This document shows positions 24,207 to 32,942 of a DNA stretch of 64,000 nt, in pieces. The notes under the pieces are model-generated. The model worked only from the letters and a program-made list of their open reading frames with translations, did no database searches and was not told the DNA's origin. Positions within the stretch are counted from its first letter, which is position 1. Every line of letters starts with the position of its first letter. This DNA comes from Pseudooceanicola marinus (GTDB lineage Bacteria; Pseudomonadota; Alphaproteobacteria; Rhodobacterales; Rhodobacteraceae), in the NCBI RefSeq assembly GCF_020177265.1, contig NZ_JAIVMC010000008.1, positions 1 to 64,000 of the forward strand, in the 5' to 3' direction. Both the position numbers and the translations under genes were made by a program.

Positions 24207-26144
24207 CTAGGGCGCCTCTGCGGGGATGGTATCGGCGCGCTCCGGGGCGGGGGCGTCGTCGCTGTCGCGCAGGCGGCCCTGCCAGTCGCGCCAGATCAGC
24301 GCCAGCGCTAGGAGGGTGCAGGCGGCCTCGACCCAGATCATCGGCACCAGCACGCCCAAGCCCAGGGCAAAGCGCAGGCCGCGCTCCGGAGCGCCCAGCC
24401 GGGCCGAGGCAAAGCCCGAGAACCCGGTGGAGAAGAGCCAGATGGTCAGGGCCAGTCGCAGGCAGACCCAGGCCAGACCCGCCCAAGTGAAGCCGGTGAC
24501 GAGGCTGAGCGAGGGGTTGTAGACCAGCACGAAGGGAATGATGAACCCGATCAGCGCGATGCGGCAGGCGTCCACGCCGATGGCCACCGGGTTGGCCTTC
24601 GCGATCGGCGCGGCGGCGAAGGCCGCGATGGCCACGGGGGGCGTGATCGAACTCAGCACCCCGAAGTAGACGACGAAGAGGTGCGCGATGACCACCGGCA
24701 CGCCCATCATCTGAATGGCCGGGCCCATGACCAGGATCACGATCAGGTAGGCTGGCACCGTGGGCATGCCCATGCCCAGCACCAGCGAGCCCAGCATCAT
24801 CATCACCAGCGACAGGAACAGCGAGTCGCCCGAGATGTCCTGGATGATCCCGGCAAAGCGCAGGCCGAGTCCGGTCATGTTCATCACCCCGATGACGATA
24901 CCGATGGCGGCCACGGCGATCAGGATCTGCGCCGCGGCCAGCCCGCCCTGGCGCAGCCCCTCCAGGATGACCTGCGGGCTGCGGCGCACCTCGGGGTTCA
25001 GAACGAAGCCCAGCCCGATGGCCGAGATCACCGCCCAGAAGCCCGCCATGGCGGGCGAGCGGCCGGAGATCATGATGGCCAGCATCAGCGCCAGCGGCAG
25101 CAGGAAGCACAGCGACATGCGCCAGTCATGCCCCGTCAGCACCGGCAGTTCGCGCCGGGGGATGGGGCGGATGTCGCGCGACACCGCCTCCAGGTGGACG
25201 GCGACGAAAAGCGAGGCGTAGTAGAACAGCGCCGGCAGCAGGGCGGCGAGGCAGATGGTCAGGTAGGGGATGCCGGTCACGTCTGACATGATGAAGGCCA
25301 CCGCGCCCATGATTGGTGGCATGAACTGCCCGCCGGAGGAGGCCGCGGCCTCCACGCCCCCGGCGTAGCGCGCCGGGAAGCCGCGTTTGACGATCATCGG
25401 GATGGTCATCACCCCGGTGCCCACCACGTTGCCGGAGACGGAGCCCGACATGGTGCCAAAGACCCCGCTGGCCGCGATGGCCGCATGGGCCGGCCCGCCC
25501 CGCATCCGCCCCGTGGCGGCGAAGGCGAAACGCAGCAGCACGGGGCCCGCGCCGACGGCTTCCAGGATGGCGCCGAAGACGATGAAGACCAAGATCAGCG
25601 TGGTGACCACCGATAGGGGCCGCCCGAAGACGCCGTCGAAGGAATACCAGATCACCTGCATCACCTGCTGCAGGGAATAGCCGCCATGTTCGAAGATCCA
25701 GGGCAGGTAGCGCCCGTAAAGCGCATAGGCCACCGCCAGCAGGCAGACGACCACCAGCGGCAGGCCGAAGGCGCGGCGGGTCAGTTCCATCAGCACGACG
25801 ACCCCGGCGACGCCGGTGGCGATATCGGAGGGCTGGAAGAAGTAGAGGCCGATTTCCAGCGCCTCGCCGATGGCCGCGTAGCGCTGCATGGCTACGCCCA
25901 GGGCCGCCAGCAGCATGAGGTCCAGTGCGATCAGCCACGGCTTGCCCTGCTCCAGCCGCAGCTGGATCCGCGACACCAGCAGGACGCAGGCCGCCAGGGT
26001 GAAACTGCCGATGCGCAGCAGGGTTTCGCTGGTGCCGCCGAAGCCGGCGATCCAAACCCCGGCCAGCGCCAGCGCCACCGCGCCGATCCAGGCCAGAGAC
26101 GCCACGGCTCGCCCCAGGGGGCGGGGGTTGGGGGTGCTTTCCAT
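24207..26144 (-). CDS. TRAP transporter fused permease (DctQ-DctM type, TAXI system)
   Basis: The 645-residue inner-membrane protein joins a small four-helix DctQ-like part (about the first 190 residues) to a large DctM-like part. The DctM landmarks include FGTMSGSVSGNVVGTGVMTIPMI and VLGMGMPTVPAYLI. Such fusions are the usual form in TAXI-type TRAP systems, which import substrates with sodium or protons. The ATG at 26144 is preceded by AGGGAGGAC; another ATG at 26162 also has a Shine-Dalgarno sequence but with short spacing. It is the first gene of the permease-binding protein-sulfatase operon, divergent from the IclR gene. Confidence 0.9.
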   Translation of the reverse strand: MESTPNPRPLGRAVASLAWIGAVALALAGVWIAGFGGTSETLLRIGSFTLAACVLLVSRIQLRLEQGKPWLIALDLMLLAALGVAMQRYAAIGEALEIGLYFFQPSDIATGVAGVVVLMELTRRAFGLPLVVVCLLAVAYALYGRYLPWIFEHGGYSLQQVMQVIWYSFDGVFGRPLSVVTTLILVFIVFGAILEAVGAGPVLLRFAFAATGRMRGGPAHAAIAASGVFGTMSGSVSGNVVGTGVMTIPMIVKRGFPARYAGGVEAAASSGGQFMPPIMGAVAFIMSDVTGIPYLTICLAALLPALFYYASLFVAVHLEAVSRDIRPIPRRELPVLTGHDWRMSLCFLLPLALMLAIMISGRSPAMAGFWAVISAIGLGFVLNPEVRRSPQVILEGLRQGGLAAAQILIAVAAIGIVIGVMNMTGLGLRFAGIIQDISGDSLFLSLVMMMLGSLVLGMGMPTVPAYLIVILVMGPAIQMMGVPVVIAHLFVVYFGVLSSITPPVAIAAFAAAPIAKANPVAIGVDACRIALIGFIIPFVLVYNPSLSLVTGFTWAGLAWVCLRLALTIWLFSTGFSGFASARLGAPERGLRFALGLGVLVPMIWVEAACTLLALALIWRDWQGRLRDSDDAPAPERADTIPAEAP

Positions 26145-26231
26145 GATGTCCTCCCTTGGCATGTCCTCCCCGACATGCGCTGTCGGGAGGTTCCCTTAAG
26201 TCAGTTCGCCTTGAAAGGGAAATGCGGAAGT

Positions 26232-26248
26232 GTTTCACTTGGTGAAAC
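26232..26248. promoter_or_regulatory. Dyad GTTTCAC-TTG-GTGAAAC, likely IclR-family operator
   Basis: GTTTCAC (26232-26238) is a perfect inverted match to GTGAAAC (26242-26248) with a three-base spacer. It lies between the divergent TRAP operon and the IclR-type gene, 87 bases before the TRAP start and 47 before the TTG start of the regulator. This is the expected place for the regulator's own operator. Confidence 0.5.
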
Positions 26249-26295
26249 GCCGGCGGGCCGCCGGCATGTCCCGGACCGGGGCGGGGAGGAGCCGC

Positions 26296-27078
26296 TTGAA
26301 ACGTATCGAGAGCCTGCGGCGTGGCCTGGGTGTGATGGACCTGCTGCAGAGCAACGGGCCGCTGAGCCTGGCCGAGCTGGCGCGGCAGAGCGGGCTGGCC
26401 AAGGCCACGTTGCTGCGCATCCTGCTGACGCTGGAGGAGGCGGGCCATGCGCGGCGTGGACTGGCCGACGGGCTGTGGCACCCGGGTGCGCGGGGCGTCC
26501 ATGGACCTGCGCCGGAACGGCGTCTGGCGCAGATCTCCGGCCCGCCGCTGGACCGGCTGTGCCAGAAGGTGCTCTGGCCCTCGGACGTGGGCATCTATGA
26601 CACGCGCACGATCCGCGTGCTGGAAACCTCGCGCCGCATGTCCCCCTTCCTGGTCAACCGAGTGGTCAACTACGGCATCCATGTCCTGCCCTCGGCCATG
26701 GGCCGCGCCATCCTGGCCTGGAGCCCTGAGGCGGAGCGGGAGGCGATCCTGGCCGACCTGCGCAAAAGCGATGAACCGCATGACCGCCTGGCGGCTCATC
26801 CCGACAAGGTGGCGCAGCTGATCGAGGAGACACGCGCCCGCGGCTATGCCACGCGCCATCCGGGCTATTTCGTCAACGTCCGGCGGGAGGCGCTGGTGTC
26901 CGCCATTGCCGTGCCGGTGCTGTCGCAGGGCCGGGTGATCGCAGCGGTGAATCTGTCCTGGGTCCTCAGCGCTCAGTCGGAGGCCGAGTTCGCCGCCGCC
27001 CACCTGGAGGCCCTGCGCGATGTCGCGCGGGAGATCGCGACCGCCTGGGAGGACGGGCAGGGGGCGCCGGCCGGCTGA
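26296..27078 (+). CDS. IclR family transcriptional regulator
   Basis: The 260-residue protein has an N-terminal winged helix (SLRRGLGVMDLLQSNGPLSLAELARQSGLAKATLLRILLTLEEAG) and a C-terminal IclR effector domain ending near SEAEFAAAHLEALRDVAREIA. I chose the TTG at 26296 because GGAGGAG (26285-26291) stands just before it and the protein then begins MKRIESLRRG, like typical IclR proteins. An ATG at 26266 would add ten residues, and an ATG at 26230 would run through the dyad operator. It is divergent from the TRAP-sulfatase operon and most likely regulates it in response to the transported compound. Confidence 0.85.
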   Translation: MKRIESLRRGLGVMDLLQSNGPLSLAELARQSGLAKATLLRILLTLEEAGHARRGLADGLWHPGARGVHGPAPERRLAQISGPPLDRLCQKVLWPSDVGIYDTRTIRVLETSRRMSPFLVNRVVNYGIHVLPSAMGRAILAWSPEAEREAILADLRKSDEPHDRLAAHPDKVAQLIEETRARGYATRHPGYFVNVRREALVSAIAVPVLSQGRVIAAVNLSWVLSAQSEAEFAAAHLEALRDVAREIATAWEDGQGAPAG

Positions 27079-27162
27079 GCGGCGGAGGCGGCGATTGCAC
27101 CTGCCGGTGCGGGCGATAGACTGCGCCCGGGTCCGGACGGCGGGCCGCGCAGGGAGTGCACC

Positions 27163-27876
27163 ATGCTGATACATGCCGGAGCCGATCGCAGCGTCTCGGT
27201 CGATCTGCGACTGGCGGTCTGGCTGGCCCTGGCTGCGGGCGCCGTGAATGCCGCCGGCTTCCGCGCCCTGGGCTATTTCTCCGCCAACATGACGGGCAAC
27301 GTGTCGACCCTGTCGGACATGCTGGCGCTGGGCCGGATCGGCACCGCTCTCTGGTTCTTCCTGCTGGTGCTGGCCTTCATCCTGGGGGCTTTCGTGTCAG
27401 GCCTGCTGATCGAGGCGGGGCACCGGCGGCGCATCCGGGGCATCTATGCCTTCAGCATCCTGCTGGAGGCGGCGCTTCTGGTGGTGCTGGCGCTGATGGA
27501 TCTCTACTGGTCCGTGGCCTTCGCCGGGCATGTGATGCTGATCGGTCTCAGCGCGCTGATGGGGTTGCAGAACGCCGCGACGACGCGGATTTCCGACGGT
27601 CGGGTGCGCACCAGCCATGTTTCGGGCATTGCCACCGATATCGGGCTGGAACTGGCCGCCCTGGCCAGCCCGGGGGCTGCCCCGCACGACACCCGCCGCC
27701 TGGTCGCGGCCCGGCGGGGGTTGCACCTGGCGACCCTGCTGGCCTTCTTCGGCGGTGGTCTGGCAGGCGTCTGGGGCTATGAGATGGCGGGCCCCGTGGT
27801 CTTCCTCGCCGTGGCGCTGCTGCTGTTCGCGCTGGCGGTGCCGCAACTGCGGCGCAGCTTTGCCCCCGAGGGCTGA
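27163..27876 (+). CDS. YoaK family (DUF1275) membrane protein
   Basis: This 237-residue protein matches DUF1275/YoaK: it has about six hydrophobic helices and the family opening LAVWLALAAGAVNAAGFRALGYFSANMTGN, followed by LMGLQNAATTRI. The function is unknown; members are inner-membrane proteins. The ATG at 27163 follows GGGAGTGCACC. It stands alone between the IclR gene and an amidase gene on the same strand, with no overlap, so coregulation is unclear. Confidence 0.88.
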   Translation: MLIHAGADRSVSVDLRLAVWLALAAGAVNAAGFRALGYFSANMTGNVSTLSDMLALGRIGTALWFFLLVLAFILGAFVSGLLIEAGHRRRIRGIYAFSILLEAALLVVLALMDLYWSVAFAGHVMLIGLSALMGLQNAATTRISDGRVRTSHVSGIATDIGLELAALASPGAAPHDTRRLVAARRGLHLATLLAFFGGGLAGVWGYEMAGPVVFLAVALLLFALAVPQLRRSFAPEG

Positions 27877-27970
27877 GGCGTCCCGTACTGCCGCGTCGGG
27901 TTTTCCTTTTCCTTCCGGTCCCGTTTCCGGCAGCATGGTCGCCATACGTCCCAATGACCGGAGCCGCCCC

Positions 27971-29395
27971 GTGCCGACACCTGCCTCTTCCCCGATCTCC
28001 GATGCGCCCGAGCTCTGCCGCCTGTCCGCCGCCGAGCTGACCGAGGCCTATGCGGCCCGCCACCTGTCCCCGGTCGAGGTGACGCGCGCCGCGCTGGCCC
28101 GGGCGGAAGAGGTGCAGGGAAGGTTCAACTCCTTCACCCGGCTGGAGGCGGAAAGCGCCCTGGCCTCGGCCGCCGAGGCCGAGCGGCGCTGGCAGGCTGG
28201 CGCGCCCCTGTCGCCCATCGATGGGGTGCCGGGCACGCTGAAGAATCTGGTGGCGGCGAAGGGCTGGCCGCTGACCCATGGCAGCACCTTGCTGGACGCC
28301 ACGCCGGCGACCGAGGACGCCCCCTGTGTCGCCCGGCTGCGTGCCGCTGGCATGGTTTTCATCGGCCAGACCACCATGCCCGAATTCGGCTGGAAGGCGG
28401 TGACGGACAGCACCCGCGACGGGGTGACCCTGAACCCCTGGGATCCGGCGCTGACGCCGGGCGGGTCGTCGGGCGGGGCGGCGGTGGCCGCCGCCACGGG
28501 CGCAGGCGTGCTGCATCTCGGCACGGATGGGGGTGGGTCGATCCGCATTCCGGCGGCCTTCACTGGCACATCCGGGATCAAACCCACCTTCGGCCGCGTG
28601 CCTGCCGCGCCTCCGTCGCCCTATGGCACCATGGCCCATATCGGCCCCATGGCCCGACGGGTGGAGGACGTGGAGGCGATGCTTTCGGCCCTGTCAGGCC
28701 GTGACCGCCGCGACTGGTATCAGGGCGAAGGCGTCCTGCCGCCGCTCGCCCCGGTGACGGCGCGCCCGGAAACCCTGCGCATTGGGGTCTGGTCCACCCC
28801 GCCCCGCGGGGCCGTGGATCCGGAGGTCGCCGCCGCTCTCAGGGCTGCGAGCGCCCGCCTTGCGGAGGCCGGCGCCGTCGTGGAGGAGGTGACCCTGCCG
28901 ATGGCGGAGGAGCTTTACGATATCGCCACCTGCCTGTGGTTCAGCGGCGCCCGTGTCCGGCTGGAAAGCTTTGGCCCGCTGGAGGACCTGCCGCGCGACC
29001 GGCTTGACCCGGGACTTCTGGCGGTGGCCGAGCAGGCGGGGGACTGGAGCACCTCCGACTATATCCGCGCCATGGGGCGGCGGGCGGCCTTCGGCGCGCA
29101 GATGGATCAGCTGATGGAAGACTATGACCTGCTGATCGCCCCGGGCTGCGCCGTGCTGCCCTTTGCCGCCGGGCAGGAGGTGCCGCCGGGCAGTGGGTTG
29201 GCGCGCTGGTACGACTGGGCGGGCTTCAGCTATCCCATCAACCTGTCGCAACAGCCCGCCGCCGTGGTGCCCGCCGGGCTGAGCGAGGCGGGGCTGCCCC
29301 TGTCGCTGCAGATCATCGGCGCGCGTGGCGCGGATGCGGAGGTGCTGGCCCTGGCGCGCTGGTGGCAGGATCTGGATCCGGCGCATTGCCCGTGA
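27971..29395 (+). CDS. Amidase (amidase signature family)
   Basis: The 474-residue protein is an amidase-signature hydrolase. It has the catalytic lysine K91 in GTLKNLVAAKGW, the glycine/serine motif TPGGSSGGAAV (164-172) with the bridging serine, and the nucleophile S190 in GGGSIRIPAAF. It hydrolyses a C-N amide bond in the cytoplasm; the natural substrate is unknown. GTG at 27971 has CGGAG seven bases upstream and starts just before the conserved N-terminal helix; an ATG at 27935 is a possible longer start. A hairpin follows its stop. Confidence 0.88.
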   Translation: MPTPASSPISDAPELCRLSAAELTEAYAARHLSPVEVTRAALARAEEVQGRFNSFTRLEAESALASAAEAERRWQAGAPLSPIDGVPGTLKNLVAAKGWPLTHGSTLLDATPATEDAPCVARLRAAGMVFIGQTTMPEFGWKAVTDSTRDGVTLNPWDPALTPGGSSGGAAVAAATGAGVLHLGTDGGGSIRIPAAFTGTSGIKPTFGRVPAAPPSPYGTMAHIGPMARRVEDVEAMLSALSGRDRRDWYQGEGVLPPLAPVTARPETLRIGVWSTPPRGAVDPEVAAALRAASARLAEAGAVVEEVTLPMAEELYDIATCLWFSGARVRLESFGPLEDLPRDRLDPGLLAVAEQAGDWSTSDYIRAMGRRAAFGAQMDQLMEDYDLLIAPGCAVLPFAAGQEVPPGSGLARWYDWAGFSYPINLSQQPAAVVPAGLSEAGLPLSLQIIGARGADAEVLALARWWQDLDPAHCP

Positions 29396-29424
29396 GTTGG
29401 GGCGGGTCGGGGGTTCTGCCCACC

Positions 29425-29444
29425 TTGAGCCCACGCGGGCTCAA
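29425..29444 (+). terminator. Possible terminator after the amidase gene
   Basis: TTGAGCCC (29425-29432) pairs perfectly with GGGCTCAA (29437-29444) around ACGC, then TTCCC. The stem is good but the T-tail is short. Confidence 0.4.
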
Positions 29445-29623
29445 TTCCCACCGCGATATTTCCTGCCAGAGAATGGGCTGGGGCGGGCGAAGCTCTGCGG
29501 CGGCGCGACGTGGCGAAGATACCGGAGGGCATGCGGTCTGTCCGGATCGGGGAGGACTGCCTTACCACCGCACGGCGATGCGTTGCGAGGTGGCGAAAAA
29601 CGGCGGTCTGGCGCCGCTTGCCA

Positions 29624-29652
29624 TTGGTTTTACCGCTAACATTGGCTATGCA
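29624..29652 (+). promoter_or_regulatory. Candidate promoter of the glucokinase gene
   Basis: TTGGTT (29624-29629) and TATGCA (29647-29652) are separated by 17 bases, in a locally A/T-richer stretch ending 31 bases before the glucokinase ATG. Each hexamer matches the sigma-70 consensus at only three positions, so this is weak. Confidence 0.25.
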
Positions 29653-29683
29653 GCCAGCGACGACAGCTTTCGGCGAGGGAACG

Positions 29684-30577
29684 ATGAAACTGGTTGCTGA
29701 TGTGGGCGGAACCAACGTGCGCTTCGCGCTGGCCGAAGGGGCGCGGATCCTGCCGCAGACCATCCGGGCCTTCCGCAACGATGATTTCGCCACCTTCTAT
29801 GCCGCGGCCGATCACTACCTGGCCGAGGCGGCGCCCGGTGCGCTGGACCGGATGTGCGTGGCCGTGGCCGGCCCGGTGACGGGCGATCATGCCCGGCTGA
29901 CCAACCGCGACTGGTCCTTCCAGATCGAACGGCTGATCGAGAGCTACGCCCCCGAGGCGCGCCTGATCAACGATCTTGAGGCCCTGGGTTACTCCGTGCC
30001 GTCCTTGTCGGCGGACGGCGTGCGGATGGTGACCGAGGGCACGCCGGCCTGGGGCAACCAGGCGCTGGTCGCGGGGATCGGCACCGGGTTCAACGTCAGC
30101 CCCGTGGTGATCCGTGACGACGGCCCCGTGGTCCCCAAGGCCGAGATGGGCCATGTGCAGCTGGCCACCCGTATCCACGAGGCGGTGTCGGCGCGCGCCA
30201 AGGGCGCTGCGCATGGGTTCGAGACGGTTGAACACCTGTTCTCGGGGCGCGGGTTCGAACGGCTTTGGCACCTCTCCACCGGCCGCAGCGAGACGCCCGC
30301 CGCGCTGATGGGATCGGGCGACGCTGACCTGGCGGACCACGTGACCTTCTATGCCGGGTTGATGGCGATGCTGGCGCAGGACCTGACCCTGGCCTTTCTG
30401 CCGGGGCAGGGGATCCATTTCGCCGGCGGCGTGGCCCGCGCCGTGCTCTCGAACGGCGGCGGTCCGGCCTTTGCCGAGGCCTATGGCCGTCCGCTGGCGC
30501 TGGACACCGCCTGGCACGTGCCGGTGAAGCTGATCCTGGATGACACCGCCGCCCTGGCGGGCTGCGCTGCGGCCTGA
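29684..30577 (+). CDS. glk: Glucokinase
   Basis: This 297-residue protein matches bacterial glucokinases of the Glk family. It has the phosphate-binding DVGGTNVRFAL (6-16), VAVAGPVTGD, NDLEALGYSVP, the ATP-binding GIGTGFNVS, and EMGHVQL. The segment TVEHLFSGRGFERL is also diagnostic. It phosphorylates glucose with ATP in the cytoplasm, feeding the Entner-Doudoroff route common in this group. The ATG at 29684 starts exactly at the conserved MKLVADVGGTN; an upstream in-frame extension is not conserved. It is a single gene with its own upstream region. Confidence 0.92.
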   Translation: MKLVADVGGTNVRFALAEGARILPQTIRAFRNDDFATFYAAADHYLAEAAPGALDRMCVAVAGPVTGDHARLTNRDWSFQIERLIESYAPEARLINDLEALGYSVPSLSADGVRMVTEGTPAWGNQALVAGIGTGFNVSPVVIRDDGPVVPKAEMGHVQLATRIHEAVSARAKGAAHGFETVEHLFSGRGFERLWHLSTGRSETPAALMGSGDADLADHVTFYAGLMAMLAQDLTLAFLPGQGIHFAGGVARAVLSNGGGPAFAEAYGRPLALDTAWHVPVKLILDDTAALAGCAAA

Positions 30578-30719
30578 GGGGCCGGGGCGGGCGTCCGCGA
30601 GGGCGCCCCGCCGCGTTCGGGAGCAGCCTTCCGAATGAACTGCCGGAACTTCTCAGACGCACAATACACTTACGGAAATGCGATGCGCGAGGTTGTCGAT
30701 CTGTGTCTAGGGGAAAAAG

Positions 30720-30794
30720 TGGTAGCCCGTAGGGGAATCGAACCCCTCTTTCCAGGTTGAAAACCTGGCGTCCTAACCGATAGACGAACGGGCC
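30720..30794 (-). tRNA. tRNA-Glu (anticodon UUC), downstream copy
   Basis: Read on the minus strand, this 75-base element folds as a tRNA. The acceptor pairs GGCCCGT with ACGGGCT (one G-U pair at the end), the anticodon stem is CCAGG/CCTGG with loop TTTTCAA giving UUC, and the T arm is GGGG-TTCGATT-CCCC. The CCA end is encoded (30720-30722). It is identical in sequence to the copy at 30899-30973. Confidence 0.95.
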
Positions 30795-30898
30795 ACGGGG
30801 CGGTTCAAGGCGCGGGGCGCTTCGAACCTATGTCGCGCAAGTCGCTGCTGTGCCACCTTATTCCGACCTGACCTCTTTCTGCGAAGAGGGGCGGAGGG

Positions 30899-30973
30899 TG
30901 GTAGCCCGTAGGGGAATCGAACCCCTCTTTCCAGGTTGAAAACCTGGCGTCCTAACCGATAGACGAACGGGCC
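30899..30973 (-). tRNA. tRNA-Glu (anticodon UUC), upstream copy
   Basis: This is an identical 75-base copy of the tRNA-Glu gene at 30720-30794, with the same UUC anticodon and an encoded CCA (30899-30901). It is the first copy in the direction of transcription and has a promoter-like sequence 19 bases upstream. The two copies are 104 bases apart and may be cotranscribed. Confidence 0.95.
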
Positions 30974-30991
30974 GCGCTTGGCGTGAGGCGG

Positions 30992-31020
30992 TTTCTATGA
31001 AATGGCGTGTCCCACTGCAA
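30992..31020 (-). promoter_or_regulatory. Candidate sigma-70 promoter of the tRNA-Glu genes
   Basis: On the minus strand TTGCAG (31020-31015) and TAGAAA (30997-30992) are spaced by 17 bases. Transcription would begin about ten bases before the tRNA 5' end at 30973. The -10 matches consensus at four of six positions. Confidence 0.45.
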
Positions 31021-31100
31021 GGGGTTTTTTCACCTGCGGGTGACTTTTTTGGGCCGCCTGCCGCCACCGCGCGCTCCGCGCTGCAAGTCCCTGTTCTGAA

Positions 31101-32846
31101 TTACTTTTCAGAGGCGGGCGCGGCGTCTTCCAGGCGCAGCTGCACGCTGCGGCGGCCGCCCCAGTCGTTGATCTCCAGCCGACCGGCCAGGTGGAAGCTC
31201 TGGCCGCCGTGGTTCTCCAGCGCGGGGCCCAGCGGGCCGTCGAAGGCGCCGAAGCTGATGGCCTCGATCCGGCCGCCCATGCCGTCGGAGAAGGCGATCT
31301 TCAGGTGGTTCTCCCCGACCCGCTTGGCGAAGGAGATCCGTTGCGCGGGGAAGGCGAAGCGCGGGGCAGGCGCGGCGGCGCCATAAGGGCCGGCGGCCTC
31401 CAGTTGGGCCACCAGTTCCGGGGTCGCGGCGCCGGGCATCAGCAGTCCGTCGACCTTCAGATCCGCCGGGCCGGCGGTGCCCGCGCCTTGTTTCTCCAAA
31501 AGCTCGGTCAGTCGCGCCATGGCCGGTTCCAACTGCTCGCGCATCACGGTCAGCCCCGCCGCCATCTTGTGCCCGCCGCCCTTCACCAGCAGCCCTTCGG
31601 CGGCCAGCTTCTGGATCGAGGCGCCCAGGTCGACGCCGGAGACGGAGCGGCCCGAGCCCTTGCCCTCGTCCCCGTCGAAGCCGATGACGACGGCGGGGCG
31701 GTTGGTGGCCTCCTTCAGGCGCGAGGCGACGATGCCGACGACGCCGGGGTGCCAGCCTTCGCCCGCCGCCCAGACCAGCGGGGCGTCCAGCCCGCGGGCC
31801 TCGGCCTGGGCCATGGCGTAGGCGCGTACCTCGGCCTCGATTTCGCGCCGTTCGGTGTTCAGCGCGTCGAGGCGTTCGGCCATGGCCTTGGCCTCCAACG
31901 GGTTGTCGGTGGCCAGGAGGCGCGCGCCCAGGTCTGCGGCCCCGATGCGGCCGCCGGCGTTGACCCGGGGACCCAGCAGGAAGCCCAGGTGATAGGCCGC
32001 CGGTGCCGTGGTCAGGCGCGCCACGTCCGACAGGGCGACCAGCCCGGGGCGTTCGCGCCGCGCCATGATCTTCAGCCCCTGGCGGACCAGCGCGCGGTTC
32101 ACCCCCAGCAGGGGCGCCACGTCGGCCACGGTGGCCAGGGCCACCAGGTCCAGCATCCCCATCAGGTCCGGCCCCGCCGTCCCGTCCGCGCGCATCTGGC
32201 GGTTCGCCTCCACCAGCATCAGGAAGACCACGGCGGCGGCACACAGATGCGCCAGCGCCCCGTCCTCGTCCTGGCGGTTGGGGTTCACCACGGCCACGCA
32301 GTCGGGCAGGGTTTCACCGCCCAGGTGGTGGTCGAGGATCACCACGTCACATCCCGCCGCCGCAACGGGTTCGTGGCTGAGCGTGCCGCAGTCGACGCAG
32401 AGGATCAGGTCGTGATTGTGCCCCAGCTCCTGCATGGCGGGCACGTTGGGGCCATAGCCCTCGTCGATGCGATCGGGGATGTAGAGGGTTGCCTGCCGGC
32501 CCATGGCGCGCAACCAGTCGATCAGCAGGGCGGCGGAAGAGCCGCCATCGACGTCGTAGTCGGCGAAGATGGCGATGCGTTCGCGGCCCTTCACCGCGCG
32601 CAGGAAGCGGGCAGCGGCGGTTTCCATGTCCTGCAGGCTGCGCGGGTCGGGCAGCAGCGCGCCCAGTTTCGGGTCGAGGAAGGCCTCGGTCTGGCCGGGT
32701 TCGACGCCGCGCCGGGCCAGCACGCGGGCCAGCGGATCGGGCAGGTGATCGGTCTGCACGATGGCTTCGGACAGGCGCTCGATCTCCGGCCCCGGGCCGA
32801 CCCAGCGTCGGCCGGTGAGGGAGCTTGAGACGTCGAGAAAATCCAT
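31101..32846 (-). CDS. recJ: Single-stranded-DNA-specific exonuclease RecJ
   Basis: The 581-residue protein has the DHH-phosphoesterase motifs of RecJ: FADYDVDGGSS (DYDVDG at 96-101), the later CVDCGT, and LDHHLGGE (DHH at 172-174). The DHHA1 domain follows with VKGGGHKMAAGL, and then the C-terminal OB-fold region. RecJ degrades single-stranded DNA 5' to 3' in recombination and mismatch repair. The length fits the family. It lies 96 bases downstream of hom on the same strand, a neighbourhood I recall from related genomes. Confidence 0.95.
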   Translation of the reverse strand: MDFLDVSSSLTGRRWVGPGPEIERLSEAIVQTDHLPDPLARVLARRGVEPGQTEAFLDPKLGALLPDPRSLQDMETAAARFLRAVKGRERIAIFADYDVDGGSSAALLIDWLRAMGRQATLYIPDRIDEGYGPNVPAMQELGHNHDLILCVDCGTLSHEPVAAAGCDVVILDHHLGGETLPDCVAVVNPNRQDEDGALAHLCAAAVVFLMLVEANRQMRADGTAGPDLMGMLDLVALATVADVAPLLGVNRALVRQGLKIMARRERPGLVALSDVARLTTAPAAYHLGFLLGPRVNAGGRIGAADLGARLLATDNPLEAKAMAERLDALNTERREIEAEVRAYAMAQAEARGLDAPLVWAAGEGWHPGVVGIVASRLKEATNRPAVVIGFDGDEGKGSGRSVSGVDLGASIQKLAAEGLLVKGGGHKMAAGLTVMREQLEPAMARLTELLEKQGAGTAGPADLKVDGLLMPGAATPELVAQLEAAGPYGAAAPAPRFAFPAQRISFAKRVGENHLKIAFSDGMGGRIEAISFGAFDGPLGPALENHGGQSFHLAGRLEINDWGGRRSVQLRLEDAAPASEK

Positions 32847-32942
32847 GTCCAGGCCTTCCGCAGCGGAGGTCGCGCCCTGCGCCTGGTCACCGGGGGCGGG
32901 CAGTGCCCCGCGCTCCGGCGTGGGTCCAGGCGCAGGGGTGGG

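Larger units (their letters stand above)
30578..31100. other. tRNA-bearing intergenic region
   Basis: Between glucokinase and recJ I see only the two minus-strand tRNA-Glu genes and one candidate promoter for them. The 104 bases between the tRNAs hold a small stem, CCTCTT/AAGAGG at 30872-30889, without a T-run. No protein-coding gene is supported here. Confidence 0.6.

Noticed and set aside
30872-30889. Stem CCTCTT/AAGAGG between the tRNA genes as a terminator
   Set aside because: Only six base pairs and no T-run in either direction.
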